Made by a program: the position numbers and the translations under genes. Below the pieces are notes generated by a model. That model saw only the letters and a program-made list of their open reading frames with translations. It was not told the DNA's origin and made no database searches. Shown here one piece after another: positions 52,787 to 61,682 of a DNA stretch of 64,000 bases (positions within the stretch are counted from its first letter, which is position 1; every line of letters begins with the position of its first letter). This stretch comes from Bacteroidales bacterium. GTDB taxonomy: Bacteria; Bacteroidota; Bacteroidia; Bacteroidales; JAIOZK01. The stretch spans positions 186,001 through 250,000 of the forward strand of contig JAIPBS010000001.1 of assembly GCA_021738625.1 (NCBI GenBank). Reading direction: 5' to 3'.

Positions 52787-54259
52787 ATGGCAAAAGATTT
52801 TCCAAAACGTAAAGATAACTATTCTCAATGGTATAACGACCTGGTCATTAAAGCTGATCTGGCCGAAAATTCGGCGGTGCGCGGATGCATGGTTATCAAA
52901 CCATACGGCTTCGCCATTTGGGAAAAAATGCAGTCGGTCCTGGATAAAATGTTTAAAGATACCGGTCATGTGAATGCATACTTTCCTTTGTTTATACCAA
53001 AATCATTCTTCAGCCGCGAAGCCAATCATGTTGAGGGTTTTGCCAAAGAATGCGCAGTTGTGACCCATTACCGGCTTAAAAACAATCCCTCAGGCGAAGG
53101 CATTGTGGTAGACGATGATGCAAAACTCGAGGAGGAGCTGATCATCCGTCCGACCTCAGAAACCGTTATTTGGGATACCTATAAAAACTGGATACAATCT
53201 TATCGCGACCTTCCTTTGCTAATCAATCAGTGGGCCAATGTTGTACGCTGGGAAATGCGTACCAGGTTGTTTTTACGCACGGCTGAGTTTCTCTGGCAGG
53301 AAGGTCATACAGCACACGCAACCAAGGATGAAGCCATCGACGAAACAATGAAAATATTGGATATATATGCTGATTTTGCGGAGAAATGGATGGCCATGCC
53401 GGTAATAAAAGGAGTTAAGTCGCCCAACGAACGTTTTGCCGGCGCAGTCGACACCTATTGCATCGAAGCTCTGATGCAGGACGGCAAAGCCTTGCAGGCA
53501 GGCACTTCACACTTCCTTGGGCAGAACTTTGCCAAAGCATTCGAGGTGAAGTTCCTGAATAAAGAAAACAAACAGGATTATGTTTGGGCCTCATCATGGG
53601 GGGTTAGCACAAGGCTGATCGGCGCCCTGATCATGGCCCATTCGGATGATAGCGGACTTGTGCTTCCTCCAAAACTGGCACCCATACAAGTGGCGGTGGT
53701 GCCCATTTACAAGAAAGCCGAACAACTGCAAACCATCAGCGATAAAATAAATCCTGTTGTGAAAGCATTGCAGGAAAAAGGCATTTCGGTTAAATACGAT
53801 GATCGCGACACGCACAAACCCGGCTGGAAATTTTCCGAATACGAATTTAAAGGTGTTCCGCTGCGTCTGGCAATCGGCCCCAGGGATCTGGAAAACAATA
53901 CCATCGAAGTGGCCAGAAGGGATACCCTTGAAAAAGAGATCGTAGGCATAGATGGTATCGTTGATCATGTGATCAGACTTTTGGATGAGATTCAGAATAA
54001 TCTTTACAGCAAATCACTGAGCTTTAGAAAAGAAAACACCTTTATGGTTGACAACTGGGAGGATTTTAAAGCTCAGATCGAAAAAGGCGGTTTTATTCTG
54101 GCCCATTGGGACGGCACAGGTGAAACCGAGCAAAGGATCAAGGAAGAAACCAAAGCGACCATTCGCACCATACCTATGGATGATGATAAGGCAGAAGGCA
54201 AATGCGTTTTTTCAGGCAAGCCTTCCGAAAGAAGGGTGGTGTTTGCAAAAGCTTATTAA
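52787..54259 (+). CDS. proS: Prolyl-tRNA synthetase, archaeal/eukaryal (class III ProS) type
   Basis: 490 residues. It begins [20 protein letters not shown] and lacks the large editing insert of the E. coli form. Class II motifs: [18 protein letters not shown] (motif 1), [20 protein letters not shown] (motif 2) and a motif-3-type stretch near [17 protein letters not shown]. The anticodon-binding domain follows ([11 protein letters not shown]), and the C-terminal domain ends RRVVFAKAY. The short archaeal-type enzyme is standard in Bacteroidota. Confidence 0.95.
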   Translation: MAKDFPKRKDNYSQWYNDLVIKADLAENSAVRGCMVIKPYGFAIWEKMQSVLDKMFKDTGHVNAYFPLFIPKSFFSREANHVEGFAKECAVVTHYRLKNNPSGEGIVVDDDAKLEEELIIRPTSETVIWDTYKNWIQSYRDLPLLINQWANVVRWEMRTRLFLRTAEFLWQEGHTAHATKDEAIDETMKILDIYADFAEKWMAMPVIKGVKSPNERFAGAVDTYCIEALMQDGKALQAGTSHFLGQNFAKAFEVKFLNKENKQDYVWASSWGVSTRLIGALIMAHSDDSGLVLPPKLAPIQVAVVPIYKKAEQLQTISDKINPVVKALQEKGISVKYDDRDTHKPGWKFSEYEFKGVPLRLAIGPRDLENNTIEVARRDTLEKEIVGIDGIVDHVIRLLDEIQNNLYSKSLSFRKENTFMVDNWEDFKAQIEKGGFILAHWDGTGETEQRIKEETKATIRTIPMDDDKAEGKCVFSGKPSERRVVFAKAY

Positions 54260-54333
54260 GGATAAATATCCCAGCCACTATCCAAAGAGATCAGTTGTCG
54301 GAAACTAAAATTCAGATTCAGCTTCATCATTCT

Positions 54334-54474
54334 TCATTTGATGATGTTTCTCCAGTGCTTATCACCCCATTTGTAATTGGAGGATACCCAAACCCGGACA
54401 ACGGCCGTCAACAGCAACGCCATCAGTACATAATTACCTGACAAAAACCGTTTTCTGAAAGATGGATCAATCAT
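54334..54474 (-). CDS. Tiny single-helix membrane protein (46 residues)
   Basis: A short frame starting one base after the stop of the DUF2807 lipoprotein gene on the same strand: MIDPSFRKRFLSGNYVLMAL, then LLTAVVRVWV and SSNYKWGDKHWRNIIK. It has a positively charged N-terminus, one hydrophobic segment (about 14-30) and a polar tail. The tight coupling to the upstream stop suggests translation, but with no recognised family the call rests on position and composition only. Confidence 0.4.
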   Translation of the reverse strand: MIDPSFRKRFLSGNYVLMALLLTAVVRVWVSSNYKWGDKHWRNIIK

Positions 54475-54475
54475 C

Positions 54476-55219
54476 TTAATCACCGAGTTTTATTAATTTT
54501 CCCTCGCCGCTAATTGTTTTCAAAATGCTCTCAGGGTTCCCGTAGTAGTAGATATTGCCCAGATACTCAATGCTGGCTCCAAGCTCGACTTCAGCCCGCA
54601 CATAACAATCGTTGGTACCCTTGTTATTGATATAGGTAAATTTAGAATCCAGTTCGCTGCAATAGAACGGACCGTAGCTCGCCGCATAAATGTATGTTAC
54701 GGTCGATTTACCGCTGATGTGCAAATCGGCTGTGCCGTAATGCTCATAAAGCTTCGACTGTGCGACATTCAGTTTAAGATTGATGCTGCCGGATCCCTGC
54801 CTGATGTTGAGCAAAACGGAATCGTTCACCAGTGCATTGGTTGAGGTCAGATCTCCTGAGCTACGGTATTCAATGCTGTCGAGTCGCTTTAGGTGAACAT
54901 GAACATTGACTTCATGTTCGTAGCTTCTCACCCATTTGCAGCTGTTGTGGTTGAGTATGCGCAACTGATTGTTGTGCAGGCTGGTTTCCACGCCGTCAAT
55001 GAGGTTTTCACCAGCTTCAACAGCAATGCTGTTGATCGTATCCTGGGTCAGGATCAGGTTAACATTGTCATTCAGGTAAATAAAGTTGAACGAGCCTCCT
55101 TCCCTTTCCTCTGTGACGATACGGCCGGTGCTTTTGAAGCAGTCCCCGACCGGATTTTCCTCACAGGAATTAAAACCCAGTGCGATCATCACCAACCAAA
55201 TGCATGCAACTCGTCTCAT
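54476..55219 (-). CDS. DUF2807 (GIN domain) lipoprotein
   Basis: 247 residues with lipobox FNSC. The beta-helical DUF2807 domain is seen in RIVTEEREGGSFNFIYLND, VEAGENLIDGVET, SIEYRSSGDLTST and RQGSGSINLKLNV. This family of Bacteroidota surface proteins has a right-handed beta-solenoid fold, and its function is unknown. It begins directly after the PagL-like gene stop, so the two are translationally linked. Confidence 0.85.
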   Translation of the reverse strand: MRRVACIWLVMIALGFNSCEENPVGDCFKSTGRIVTEEREGGSFNFIYLNDNVNLILTQDTINSIAVEAGENLIDGVETSLHNNQLRILNHNSCKWVRSYEHEVNVHVHLKRLDSIEYRSSGDLTSTNALVNDSVLLNIRQGSGSINLKLNVAQSKLYEHYGTADLHISGKSTVTYIYAASYGPFYCSELDSKFTYINNKGTNDCYVRAEVELGASIEYLGNIYYYGNPESILKTISGEGKLIKLGD

Positions 55220-56377
55220 CTAATAATATTTAAAGCGTATTTCATATCCAATCCCCAAAGCGATAAAATCGGCACGCGCCCCGTGAACTTTCAGGGTGAG
55301 GTGCGGATAAAACCCGCAATCAAGATAATAGCGTAAAGATAACCTTTCATAGATTTTGCCGTCGTTGGTTTCTTTACCGCTGAGATAACCTCCAAGGCTG
55401 ATCACAAAGGCCGTTCTCGACATCAGCATTTTGTAGGTCAGGTGCAGGCCCGGCCTGACCACATCTGTCCTTTTATATTCGCTTCCGTTCAGGCGTTGCA
55501 ACCTGAAGTAATCGGAAGCATCATATGCCAGGTCGAAGCCAAAACCAAAACTGCTTTTAAAGCTCACCCGCTTAAAAGCATCACCATACACATTATAGAT
55601 CATAAAGCTCCGGCCGAATTCTCCCTGCATGTTCTTATTCCCGGTTCCGGCGCCAAAATCCACGCTGAAATATTTCTTGCCGTCAAATTCAAAAGGATAC
55701 AATTCGGGCATCAGCTTTTTTCTGATGTAAGGGTTTTCCCGGTGCAGGCGATAAAACACACCAAGGCCCGCCACCGGCATATTGATACCAAAATTAGGGG
55801 TTTTGATGCTGCCATTTGAAAAATGCATCATGCTACCGTGTGCACAAACCAACAACTGATCATGTATCCTGCGGGTGTACTGGATCATCAGGTTGACAGC
55901 CGCATTCAAATGCGAACCGATGGCAATGTTCTTGTAATTTTGAAGCCGGTCGAAAGGTTTATCAATATATCCGAAACCAAGTCCAAGCCGGAATGAAAAA
56001 TTATGCTCCCGGTTTCGTTTGATTGGAAAATCAATATAAGGAAAAAGTGCTGTGCCGCTGCCCATATTGTCTTTCGCTCCGAGGCTCGAATGCCATAGGC
56101 TGATACCGATCTGCGGATAACCATACATGTACTCCCATCGGGTATTGCCGTATGTGGCTTTTGAAACGGACAGTTCCCAGGTTAAAAAATGGCTGTTCAG
56201 GATTTCCATTTCCTTATGATGCGGAACCAGAAATCCATATCCTGCTTTGAAACCAGCTACCAACTTCGCACTTGTATTGTTATCATTTGATTGAGATAAC
56301 AAATGCAATGGGCTAAGCAACAATATCAAACATAATATTGCTGACCAATAGTTATTGCAGCCGCTTGCTTTTATCAT
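55220..56377 (-). CDS. PagL-like outer-membrane barrel (acyloxyacyl hydrolase / lipid A deacylase family)
   Basis: The start at 56377 (MIKASGCNNYWSAIL) gives a signal peptide ending LLSQ|SN; an open frame to 56557 has no signal in front. 385 residues, beta-barrel strands throughout, ending GIGYEIRFKYY. The HFSNG segment in GSMMHFSNGSIKTPNFGINM resembles the active-site His-x-Ser of PagL-type lipid A 3-O-deacylases. Such enzymes trim lipid A at the outer membrane. It shares an operon with the DUF2807 lipoprotein. A promoter box lies at 56401-56408. Confidence 0.75.
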   Translation of the reverse strand: MIKASGCNNYWSAILCLILLLSPLHLLSQSNDNNTSAKLVAGFKAGYGFLVPHHKEMEILNSHFLTWELSVSKATYGNTRWEYMYGYPQIGISLWHSSLGAKDNMGSGTALFPYIDFPIKRNREHNFSFRLGLGFGYIDKPFDRLQNYKNIAIGSHLNAAVNLMIQYTRRIHDQLLVCAHGSMMHFSNGSIKTPNFGINMPVAGLGVFYRLHRENPYIRKKLMPELYPFEFDGKKYFSVDFGAGTGNKNMQGEFGRSFMIYNVYGDAFKRVSFKSSFGFGFDLAYDASDYFRLQRLNGSEYKRTDVVRPGLHLTYKMLMSRTAFVISLGGYLSGKETNDGKIYERLSLRYYLDCGFYPHLTLKVHGARADFIALGIGYEIRFKYY

Positions 56378-56400
56378 CCGTAAACCTGATTTTCTGCGGC

Positions 56401-56408
56401 CAAATTTA
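56401..56408 (-). promoter_or_regulatory. TAnnTTTG box for the PagL-like gene
   Basis: Minus strand reads TAAATTTG, 23 bases before the start at 56377; it supports that start over the upstream in-frame ATG. Confidence 0.5.
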
Positions 56409-56627
56409 AGATTTATAATGCTTTCAGCTCGGCATGAATTGGAATTTGTATACTGAACCTTAAAAAAATCTTGTTGCATGTTTACAAATTTCTTTAACTT
56501 TATTCTCCAAATCACCTGGGTGAGCTGCTTGACCCGCCAGGGATTCTTCCGTAACATTCGTTATGCAAGGGAAGCTGGTATAAAAAAAGAAGAGTTTACA
56601 TGAATTGATTCTTAAGCTTATTGACAA

Positions 56628-59516
56628 ATGTATGACAGGATAAAAATTTTAAGTTTTTTTTTAGGTCTCTGTTTGTTTTTGCCTTTAATGGGCATTTCGC
56701 AGGAAAGGATTCCATCCGATATTCAGGAGCAGATCGACAAGTTGGAGCCGGGTGCTGCCTATCTGTTTCTCGACTCAATCATGGCAAATCTTTCAGCTAC
56801 CGAACCGGAAATCATCCAACTGCTGGTTAAGAAACAGATCCAGTTCGCCCGGCAAATTCAGGCCGACAGTCTTCTGGCAAAAAGCAATCTCAAACTCGGG
56901 CAGCTTTTGCGAGAAAACGGCCGGGCTGATTCCTCCATGCATTATTATGACCGTGCCGTTCAGTGGTTTCTTGCATCCGGAAAAGATATTGATGCGGCAA
57001 ATGTTTTATATCGGATCGGTGTGATCTATGCCAGGACGGCAAACTACAGGAATGCTCTTTCTAAACTTCAGGAAGCATATGAGATTTACAATAAACACAA
57101 CTACCTCAAGGGCCTGGGAGATGTCAATATAGCGCTTGGTAACATTTTTTATTACCAGGACAATTATTCAAAATCCCTTGAGTATTATAAGGAATCTCTT
57201 GAAAAAAGAAAGATGTTCGGGGATACTTCAGGAGCCGGCATTTCTTTAAGCAATATGGCAACGATATATGAAGCCATGGGAGACACCATCAAAGCCATCA
57301 AGGTACTCAAAGAAGCAGAATCCATTCTGAAAGAGTCATCCAACCCTTACGGACTGGGGCAAACACTCAATAATCTCGGCACCTTATATTATAATATGGG
57401 ATCGTACGATACGGCTATGTATTATTACAAACAAACTCTGGAGCAATTCACCCAGCTTGGACGGGAAGGACTTAAAGCCATCCTGCTTAATAATATGGCC
57501 CTGATTGAAACCGAAAGGGAAAATTATGAAAGCGCCCGCAAAAAACTGCTTGAAGCCCTTGAGATTTCACAAGGGCTGCAACTCCAGGAATTCAGAAAAG
57601 AAGTTCTGTTTAATTTAAACGACCTTTTTCTAAGACAGAACGAATTCAAAAAAGCATACTTCTATTTCAGAGATTATTATACCCTGAAAGATTCGCTTGA
57701 TGACGTTGAGCGTGAAAGAAATATCATGGAACTGCAAATGCAATATGAAGACGAACAACGCGTCCTTAAGCAACAAAAACAAGAAGAGCTTAACAGGCAC
57801 CTGGCAGAGAGGAACAGGCTGAAATCCTACATTCTTATCTCAGTTATTGTTCTTTCTCTTATCATCATCTTGCTTCTATACAGAAACTTCCGCTCGAATA
57901 AAAAGTCAAATGCCCTGCTCAGAAAAAAGAATAAGGAAATAGGAAAGCAAAAAGATCTGCTGGAGAAGGCTATTCACGAGCTAAAGATTTCTCAGCAGCA
58001 GAATGTCGAAATTCTTGAGGCCATCCCCGATATTTATTTTGTAATAGATGATAGAGGACACTTTATAAATTATCATGCAAATGACGTGAACGAATTGCCC
58101 ATGAAACCGAAAAGCTTTTTAAATAAAAGATATGACGAACTCCTGGACAAAGAAAGGTCGGAATTGTTTGGCACCGCCTTAAAGAAAGCCCGTGATAACG
58201 ACAAACTGCAAATCATTGAAGGAAAGATATTCCACAACACCGATAAAACTGAAGTGTATTATGAAGCACGCATAATGCCTTCCAAGTATGGCCGTTTCCT
58301 GATCACAGCCCGTGACATTACCCAAAGAAAACGAACCGAAAGCGAGCTGATCAAGGCACGCGAGGAAGCCGAGAAAGCCACCGAAATGAAATCCATGTTC
58401 CTGGCCAGCCTCAGCCACGAAATACGAACACCCCTGAGTAGCATCATTGGCATTGCAAGTGTCCTGGAAGAAATGAATCTTACTCCCGAACAAAAAGAAT
58501 TTGTAGATGTGATCGCCATTTCAGGAAACAACTTGCTGAACCTCATCAACAATATCCTGGATTTCTCGAAAATTGAAGATCAGGAACTCCGCCTGTCGGA
58601 AGTTGAATTGGATGTCAGAGAGATTGTTGATGAGATCACTTCCATTTTGCAATTACAGGCACAAGAATCGGAAGTGGAACTGATCCCACTATGGGATGAT
58701 CAGATACCTGAAACCCTCATAGGCGATCCTGGCCGGTTAAAACAGATCCTAATCAACCTGATCAGCAATGCCATTAAGTTCTCGAAAAGGGGTAAAGTCT
58801 TTATAAAGACAAATTTGTTTGATGAAGATCAATCACATTATATATTGAAATTTGAAATTCAGGATACCGGTATCGGGGTTGCACTTGAGCAGAGAGATAA
58901 ACTCTTTAAGGCGTTTTCGCAGGCCGATACTTCCATTGCCCGCAAATATGGAGGAACCGGCCTTGGACTGGCCATCTCCAAGTATTTTACTGAAATGATG
59001 GGCGGCAGTATAGGTCTGGAGAGCGAAAAAGATAAAGGATCGACTTTTTGGTTTACAGCGCGTTTTGAAAAAACCTACAATCAAAAAGGAGAAACAAAAA
59101 CAGAACATAAAGTAATGAAGGAGAATGCGCAGAAAACTGATAACATGAAAAAACTAAACATTTTACTTGTTGAAGACAATTTGTTGAACCAGAAATTTGC
59201 TTCTGCAATCTTGAAAAAAGCCGGTCACCAGGTGGATTTGGCCGAGAATGGGAAAATCGGGTTTGATAAGTTCAGGGAAAACAATTACGATATTGTGCTG
59301 ATGGATATACAGATGCCTGTAATGGACGGTATCGAGGCCACAAAGCAGATCAGGGAGTACGAGAAAACGAATCAGCTCGAGCCGGTTCCGATCGTGGCCG
59401 TCACCGCCTATGCCATGGAAGGCGATGAAGAAAGATTTTACAAGGCAGGCATCGACGAGTATCTGCGGAAACCTTACAAAGCAGATCAGATGCTGGATAT
59501 CCTTCCAAAAAAATAA
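56628..59516 (+). CDS. TPR-containing hybrid sensor histidine kinase
   Basis: 962 residues. Signal peptide or signal anchor; periplasmic TPR array (about 60-370; SLSNMATIYEAMGDTIKAIK, TLNNLGTLYYNMGSYDTAM); one membrane helix (SYILISVIVLSLIIILLLY, about 404-422); a PAS-like domain (AIPDIYFVIDDRGHFINYH); HisKA (LASLSHEIRTPLSSIIGIA); HATPase (DTGIGVALEQRD, GGTGLGLAISKYF); and a C-terminal receiver with Asp in IVLMDIQMPVMDGIEATKQI. The TPR region probably senses a protein or peptide partner. No response-regulator gene with a DNA-binding domain is adjacent, so output likely runs through the attached receiver to a phosphotransfer partner elsewhere. Confidence 0.93.
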   Translation: MYDRIKILSFFLGLCLFLPLMGISQERIPSDIQEQIDKLEPGAAYLFLDSIMANLSATEPEIIQLLVKKQIQFARQIQADSLLAKSNLKLGQLLRENGRADSSMHYYDRAVQWFLASGKDIDAANVLYRIGVIYARTANYRNALSKLQEAYEIYNKHNYLKGLGDVNIALGNIFYYQDNYSKSLEYYKESLEKRKMFGDTSGAGISLSNMATIYEAMGDTIKAIKVLKEAESILKESSNPYGLGQTLNNLGTLYYNMGSYDTAMYYYKQTLEQFTQLGREGLKAILLNNMALIETERENYESARKKLLEALEISQGLQLQEFRKEVLFNLNDLFLRQNEFKKAYFYFRDYYTLKDSLDDVERERNIMELQMQYEDEQRVLKQQKQEELNRHLAERNRLKSYILISVIVLSLIIILLLYRNFRSNKKSNALLRKKNKEIGKQKDLLEKAIHELKISQQQNVEILEAIPDIYFVIDDRGHFINYHANDVNELPMKPKSFLNKRYDELLDKERSELFGTALKKARDNDKLQIIEGKIFHNTDKTEVYYEARIMPSKYGRFLITARDITQRKRTESELIKAREEAEKATEMKSMFLASLSHEIRTPLSSIIGIASVLEEMNLTPEQKEFVDVIAISGNNLLNLINNILDFSKIEDQELRLSEVELDVREIVDEITSILQLQAQESEVELIPLWDDQIPETLIGDPGRLKQILINLISNAIKFSKRGKVFIKTNLFDEDQSHYILKFEIQDTGIGVALEQRDKLFKAFSQADTSIARKYGGTGLGLAISKYFTEMMGGSIGLESEKDKGSTFWFTARFEKTYNQKGETKTEHKVMKENAQKTDNMKKLNILLVEDNLLNQKFASAILKKAGHQVDLAENGKIGFDKFRENNYDIVLMDIQMPVMDGIEATKQIREYEKTNQLEPVPIVAVTAYAMEGDEERFYKAGIDEYLRKPYKADQMLDILPKK

Positions 59517-59560
59517 AGAAATTATTGCGACCTTTGTCCTGCATAAAAAAAAGGAATCTT

Positions 59561-60349
59561 ATGTCGGACAAAGAAAAAGCATTGAAGGCATTCGGCGAGC
59601 TGCTGGACATTATGGACCGGCTGCGCGCCGAATGCCCCTGGGACCGCAAGCAAACACTCGAAAGCCTCAGACACCTCACCATAGAAGAAACCTATGAACT
59701 TTCCGAAGCCATCATGGAAAATAACCTGGATGACATCAAAAAAGAGCTTGGCGACCTGATGCTGCACATCGTGTTTTATGCAAAGATCGGCCAGGAAAAA
59801 AAAGCTTTTTCAATTGCCGATGTACTCGAAAACATCAACAAGAAACTGATCGAACGGCATCCGCATATTTATGGCGACGTGAAAGCTGCAAGCGCCAGAG
59901 AAGTTAAAGACAACTGGGAAAAGATCAAGCTGAAACAGGGCAACCGCTCCGTGCTCGGCGGCGTACCCCTTGCCCTGCCGCCCCTGGTAAAAGCCTATCG
60001 CATGCAGGAAAAGGCCAAAGGCGTTGGGTTCGACTGGGAAAAACCAAACCAGGTGTGGGATAAAGTGCTGGAAGAAATGAACGAATTGAAGAATGAGGTG
60101 GAAGGCACAGCCGATAAGGATAAGATGGAAAATGAATTGGGCGACCTGTTGTTTGCGCTGGTCAACTATGCGAGGTTCATAGAGGTTAACCCGGAGGATG
60201 CACTTGAAAGGACCAACAGAAAATTTATCAATAGGTTTCAGTATCTTGAAAGTGAAATTAATAAGCTTGGCAAAAACCTTAAGGATATGAGCCTGGCCGA
60301 AATGGACGTATATTGGGAGAAAGCCAAGCAAAATGAAAGAAAGGATTGA
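59561..60349 (+). CDS. mazG: Nucleoside triphosphate pyrophosphohydrolase MazG
   Basis: The start at 59561 (MSDKEKALKAFGELLD) fits the family; 262 residues with two MazG repeats. The first contains LRAECPWDRKQTLESLRHLT and EETYELSEAI, then KKELGDLMLHIVFYA; the second contains VLEEMNELKNEVEG and NELGDLLFALVNYARF. The EExxE and ExxD metal ligands are present. It hydrolyses NTPs to NMP and pyrophosphate, cleaning aberrant nucleotides. Its stop overlaps the TTG start of the PAP2 gene. Confidence 0.94.
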   Translation: MSDKEKALKAFGELLDIMDRLRAECPWDRKQTLESLRHLTIEETYELSEAIMENNLDDIKKELGDLMLHIVFYAKIGQEKKAFSIADVLENINKKLIERHPHIYGDVKAASAREVKDNWEKIKLKQGNRSVLGGVPLALPPLVKAYRMQEKAKGVGFDWEKPNQVWDKVLEEMNELKNEVEGTADKDKMENELGDLLFALVNYARFIEVNPEDALERTNRKFINRFQYLESEINKLGKNLKDMSLAEMDVYWEKAKQNERKD

Positions 60350-61179
60350 AAAAAACCTTTACCATATTGCTTTTGTGGGCGATATTTTTCCCGGCATTTG
60401 CCCAGGATACTGTCCCAAACTGTTATGATGAAAATCCGCTTTCCGTAAACAAACCCTATATCAAATCTTATTTTACCGATTCATGGCGTATGCTATCGGA
60501 ACCGGCCCGCTGGCAGGGCAGCGACTGGCTGAAGGCGGGGGGCTTCGCCGCCGGATGGATACTGATCTATTCGCAGGATGAAGCCATATATGATTTTTTT
60601 CAGCGAAACCGCTTTCCCTTCACCGACAATCTGGCCAAATATTTTTTTGATCCGCTGGGGATAGGTTTTTACAGCATTCCGATGCTGGCCTCCATGTATG
60701 TATATGGTCTCAGCGCCAATGAACAAAAACCGAAAACCGTAGCCCTGCTTGGCCTTAAAGCCTGGTTGATCAGCGGGGTAGCCACGCAGCTGATCAAGCA
60801 GATCACCCACAGGCACCGCCCTCATCAAACCGACCCCGTCAATCCTTACATATGGGACGGGCCCTTTTCCGACATTTCATACACCTCCTTTCCATCCGGG
60901 CATACCGTCTCAGCCTTTTCAATTGCCACCGTTCTGGCCGAGGCTTATAAAGACCGGGCCTGGGTGCCGGTGGTATCTTACAGCCTGGCCACTATGGTAG
61001 GACTTTCAAGAATAAACGACACGCAGCACTGGGCCACGGATGTGCTGGCCGGGGCCGTATTCGGCCACCTGGTGGGGCGCTTTGTTTTCAGATCATACAC
61101 TTATAAAAACTGCATCCGCATGCAAGCCATGACTTCAGATGGATATCCGGGTTTGTCGGTGAGGATTGTACTAAACTAA
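60346..61179 (+). CDS. Secreted PAP2-family phosphatase
   Basis: 277 residues with a signal peptide ending AFAQ|DT. The start is a TTG at 60346 overlapping the mazG stop in TTGA; no in-frame ATG sits between, so translation is coupled. The three PAP2 motifs are complete: KQITHRHRP (KX6RP), SFPSGHT (PSGH) and SRINDTQHWATD (SRX5HX3D). Members dephosphorylate lipid phosphates such as undecaprenyl pyrophosphate or phosphatidic acid at the periplasmic face. Confidence 0.9.
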   Translation: MKKTFTILLLWAIFFPAFAQDTVPNCYDENPLSVNKPYIKSYFTDSWRMLSEPARWQGSDWLKAGGFAAGWILIYSQDEAIYDFFQRNRFPFTDNLAKYFFDPLGIGFYSIPMLASMYVYGLSANEQKPKTVALLGLKAWLISGVATQLIKQITHRHRPHQTDPVNPYIWDGPFSDISYTSFPSGHTVSAFSIATVLAEAYKDRAWVPVVSYSLATMVGLSRINDTQHWATDVLAGAVFGHLVGRFVFRSYTYKNCIRMQAMTSDGYPGLSVRIVLN

Positions 61180-61199
61180 AATTGCCTTCCACATCGAGC

Positions 61200-61302
61200 T
61201 ATACCGATTCGGAACAGGTTTGCAATGATTGACCTCATACTCCAATCGGCATAACTGAATCTAACAGAAAAATGATTTGCATTTTTAATAAGATTCAGTA
61301 TA
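61200..61302 (-). repeat. 103-bp structured dispersed repeat, copy 4
   Basis: Same orientation as copy 3: begins TATACCGATTCGG, ends GATTCAGTATA. Inner stem AAAAATG / CATTTTT. It starts 20 bases after the PAP2 stop. Close to copy 3 along its length, with a few substitutions and compensating one-base insertions and deletions. Confidence 0.88.
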
Positions 61303-61340
61303 CCTGATTAATTGGGACCAATAACCCTTGCTGGCCCTTG

Positions 61341-61365
61341 CTGGCGCGGATTTGCAATCCGTGCC
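61341..61365 (+). repeat. REP-like unit, left arm
   Basis: CTGGCGCGGATTTGCAATCC then GTGCC. It contains its own hairpin CGGATT / AATCCG around TGC and matches the reverse complement of the unit at 61454-61478 at 22 of 25 positions. Confidence 0.7.
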
Positions 61366-61453
61366 ATTATGAACATTTCATGAACAAAGCAAACCGATTT
61401 TGGGAATGATCCTATAAGCCGGGTTTCGGCAAAATATATCAGCAGGCAGAAGA

Positions 61454-61478
61454 GGCACGGGTTGCAAAACCCCGCCAG
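61454..61478 (-). repeat. REP-like unit, right arm
   Basis: On the minus strand CTGGCGGGGTTTTGCAACCC then GTGCC, inverted relative to 61341-61365 with 88 bases between. Such inverted pairs resemble BIMEs mobilised by RAYT transposases; no transposase gene is in the window. Confidence 0.65.
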
Positions 61479-61528
61479 CGATAGAAAAAAACCTGGAACC
61501 CACAGCCTGAAGGGCTGAAATTGCAAAG

Positions 61529-61547
61529 CACAGGGCAGCGCCCTGTG
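61529..61547. repeat. Perfect 8-bp GC-rich hairpin next to the REP pair
   Basis: CACAGGGC, loop AGC, GCCCTGTG. It lies at the end of the REP-like stretch and could also stop transcription from either side, though no T-run follows. Confidence 0.55.
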
Positions 61548-61682
61548 TTGGCTACCTGAAGTTTATTATTCATTGACAAACATCCTTTTGGCCATGCAAT
61601 CATGCAACCATACATCCAAATCTCTCTGCGCTCTTCGCTCTTTACTCTCCGCTCTAATCCCCATGCTCCAGGCGCTCTCCGG

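Larger units (their letters stand above)
61180..61682. other. 503-bp non-coding region packed with repeats
   Basis: Between the convergent PAP2 gene and the T9SS cargo gene. It holds 103-bp repeat copy 4, a pair of inverted 25-bp REP-like units and a CACAGGGC/GCCCTGTG hairpin, all described separately. The last 120 bases show no further structure and no coding frame. Confidence 0.6.

Noticed and set aside
56449-56580. Possible fifth copy of the 103-bp repeat (TATACTGAACC near 56450)
   Set aside because: Only the first dozen bases resemble the element; the second half and the terminal inverted repeat are missing.
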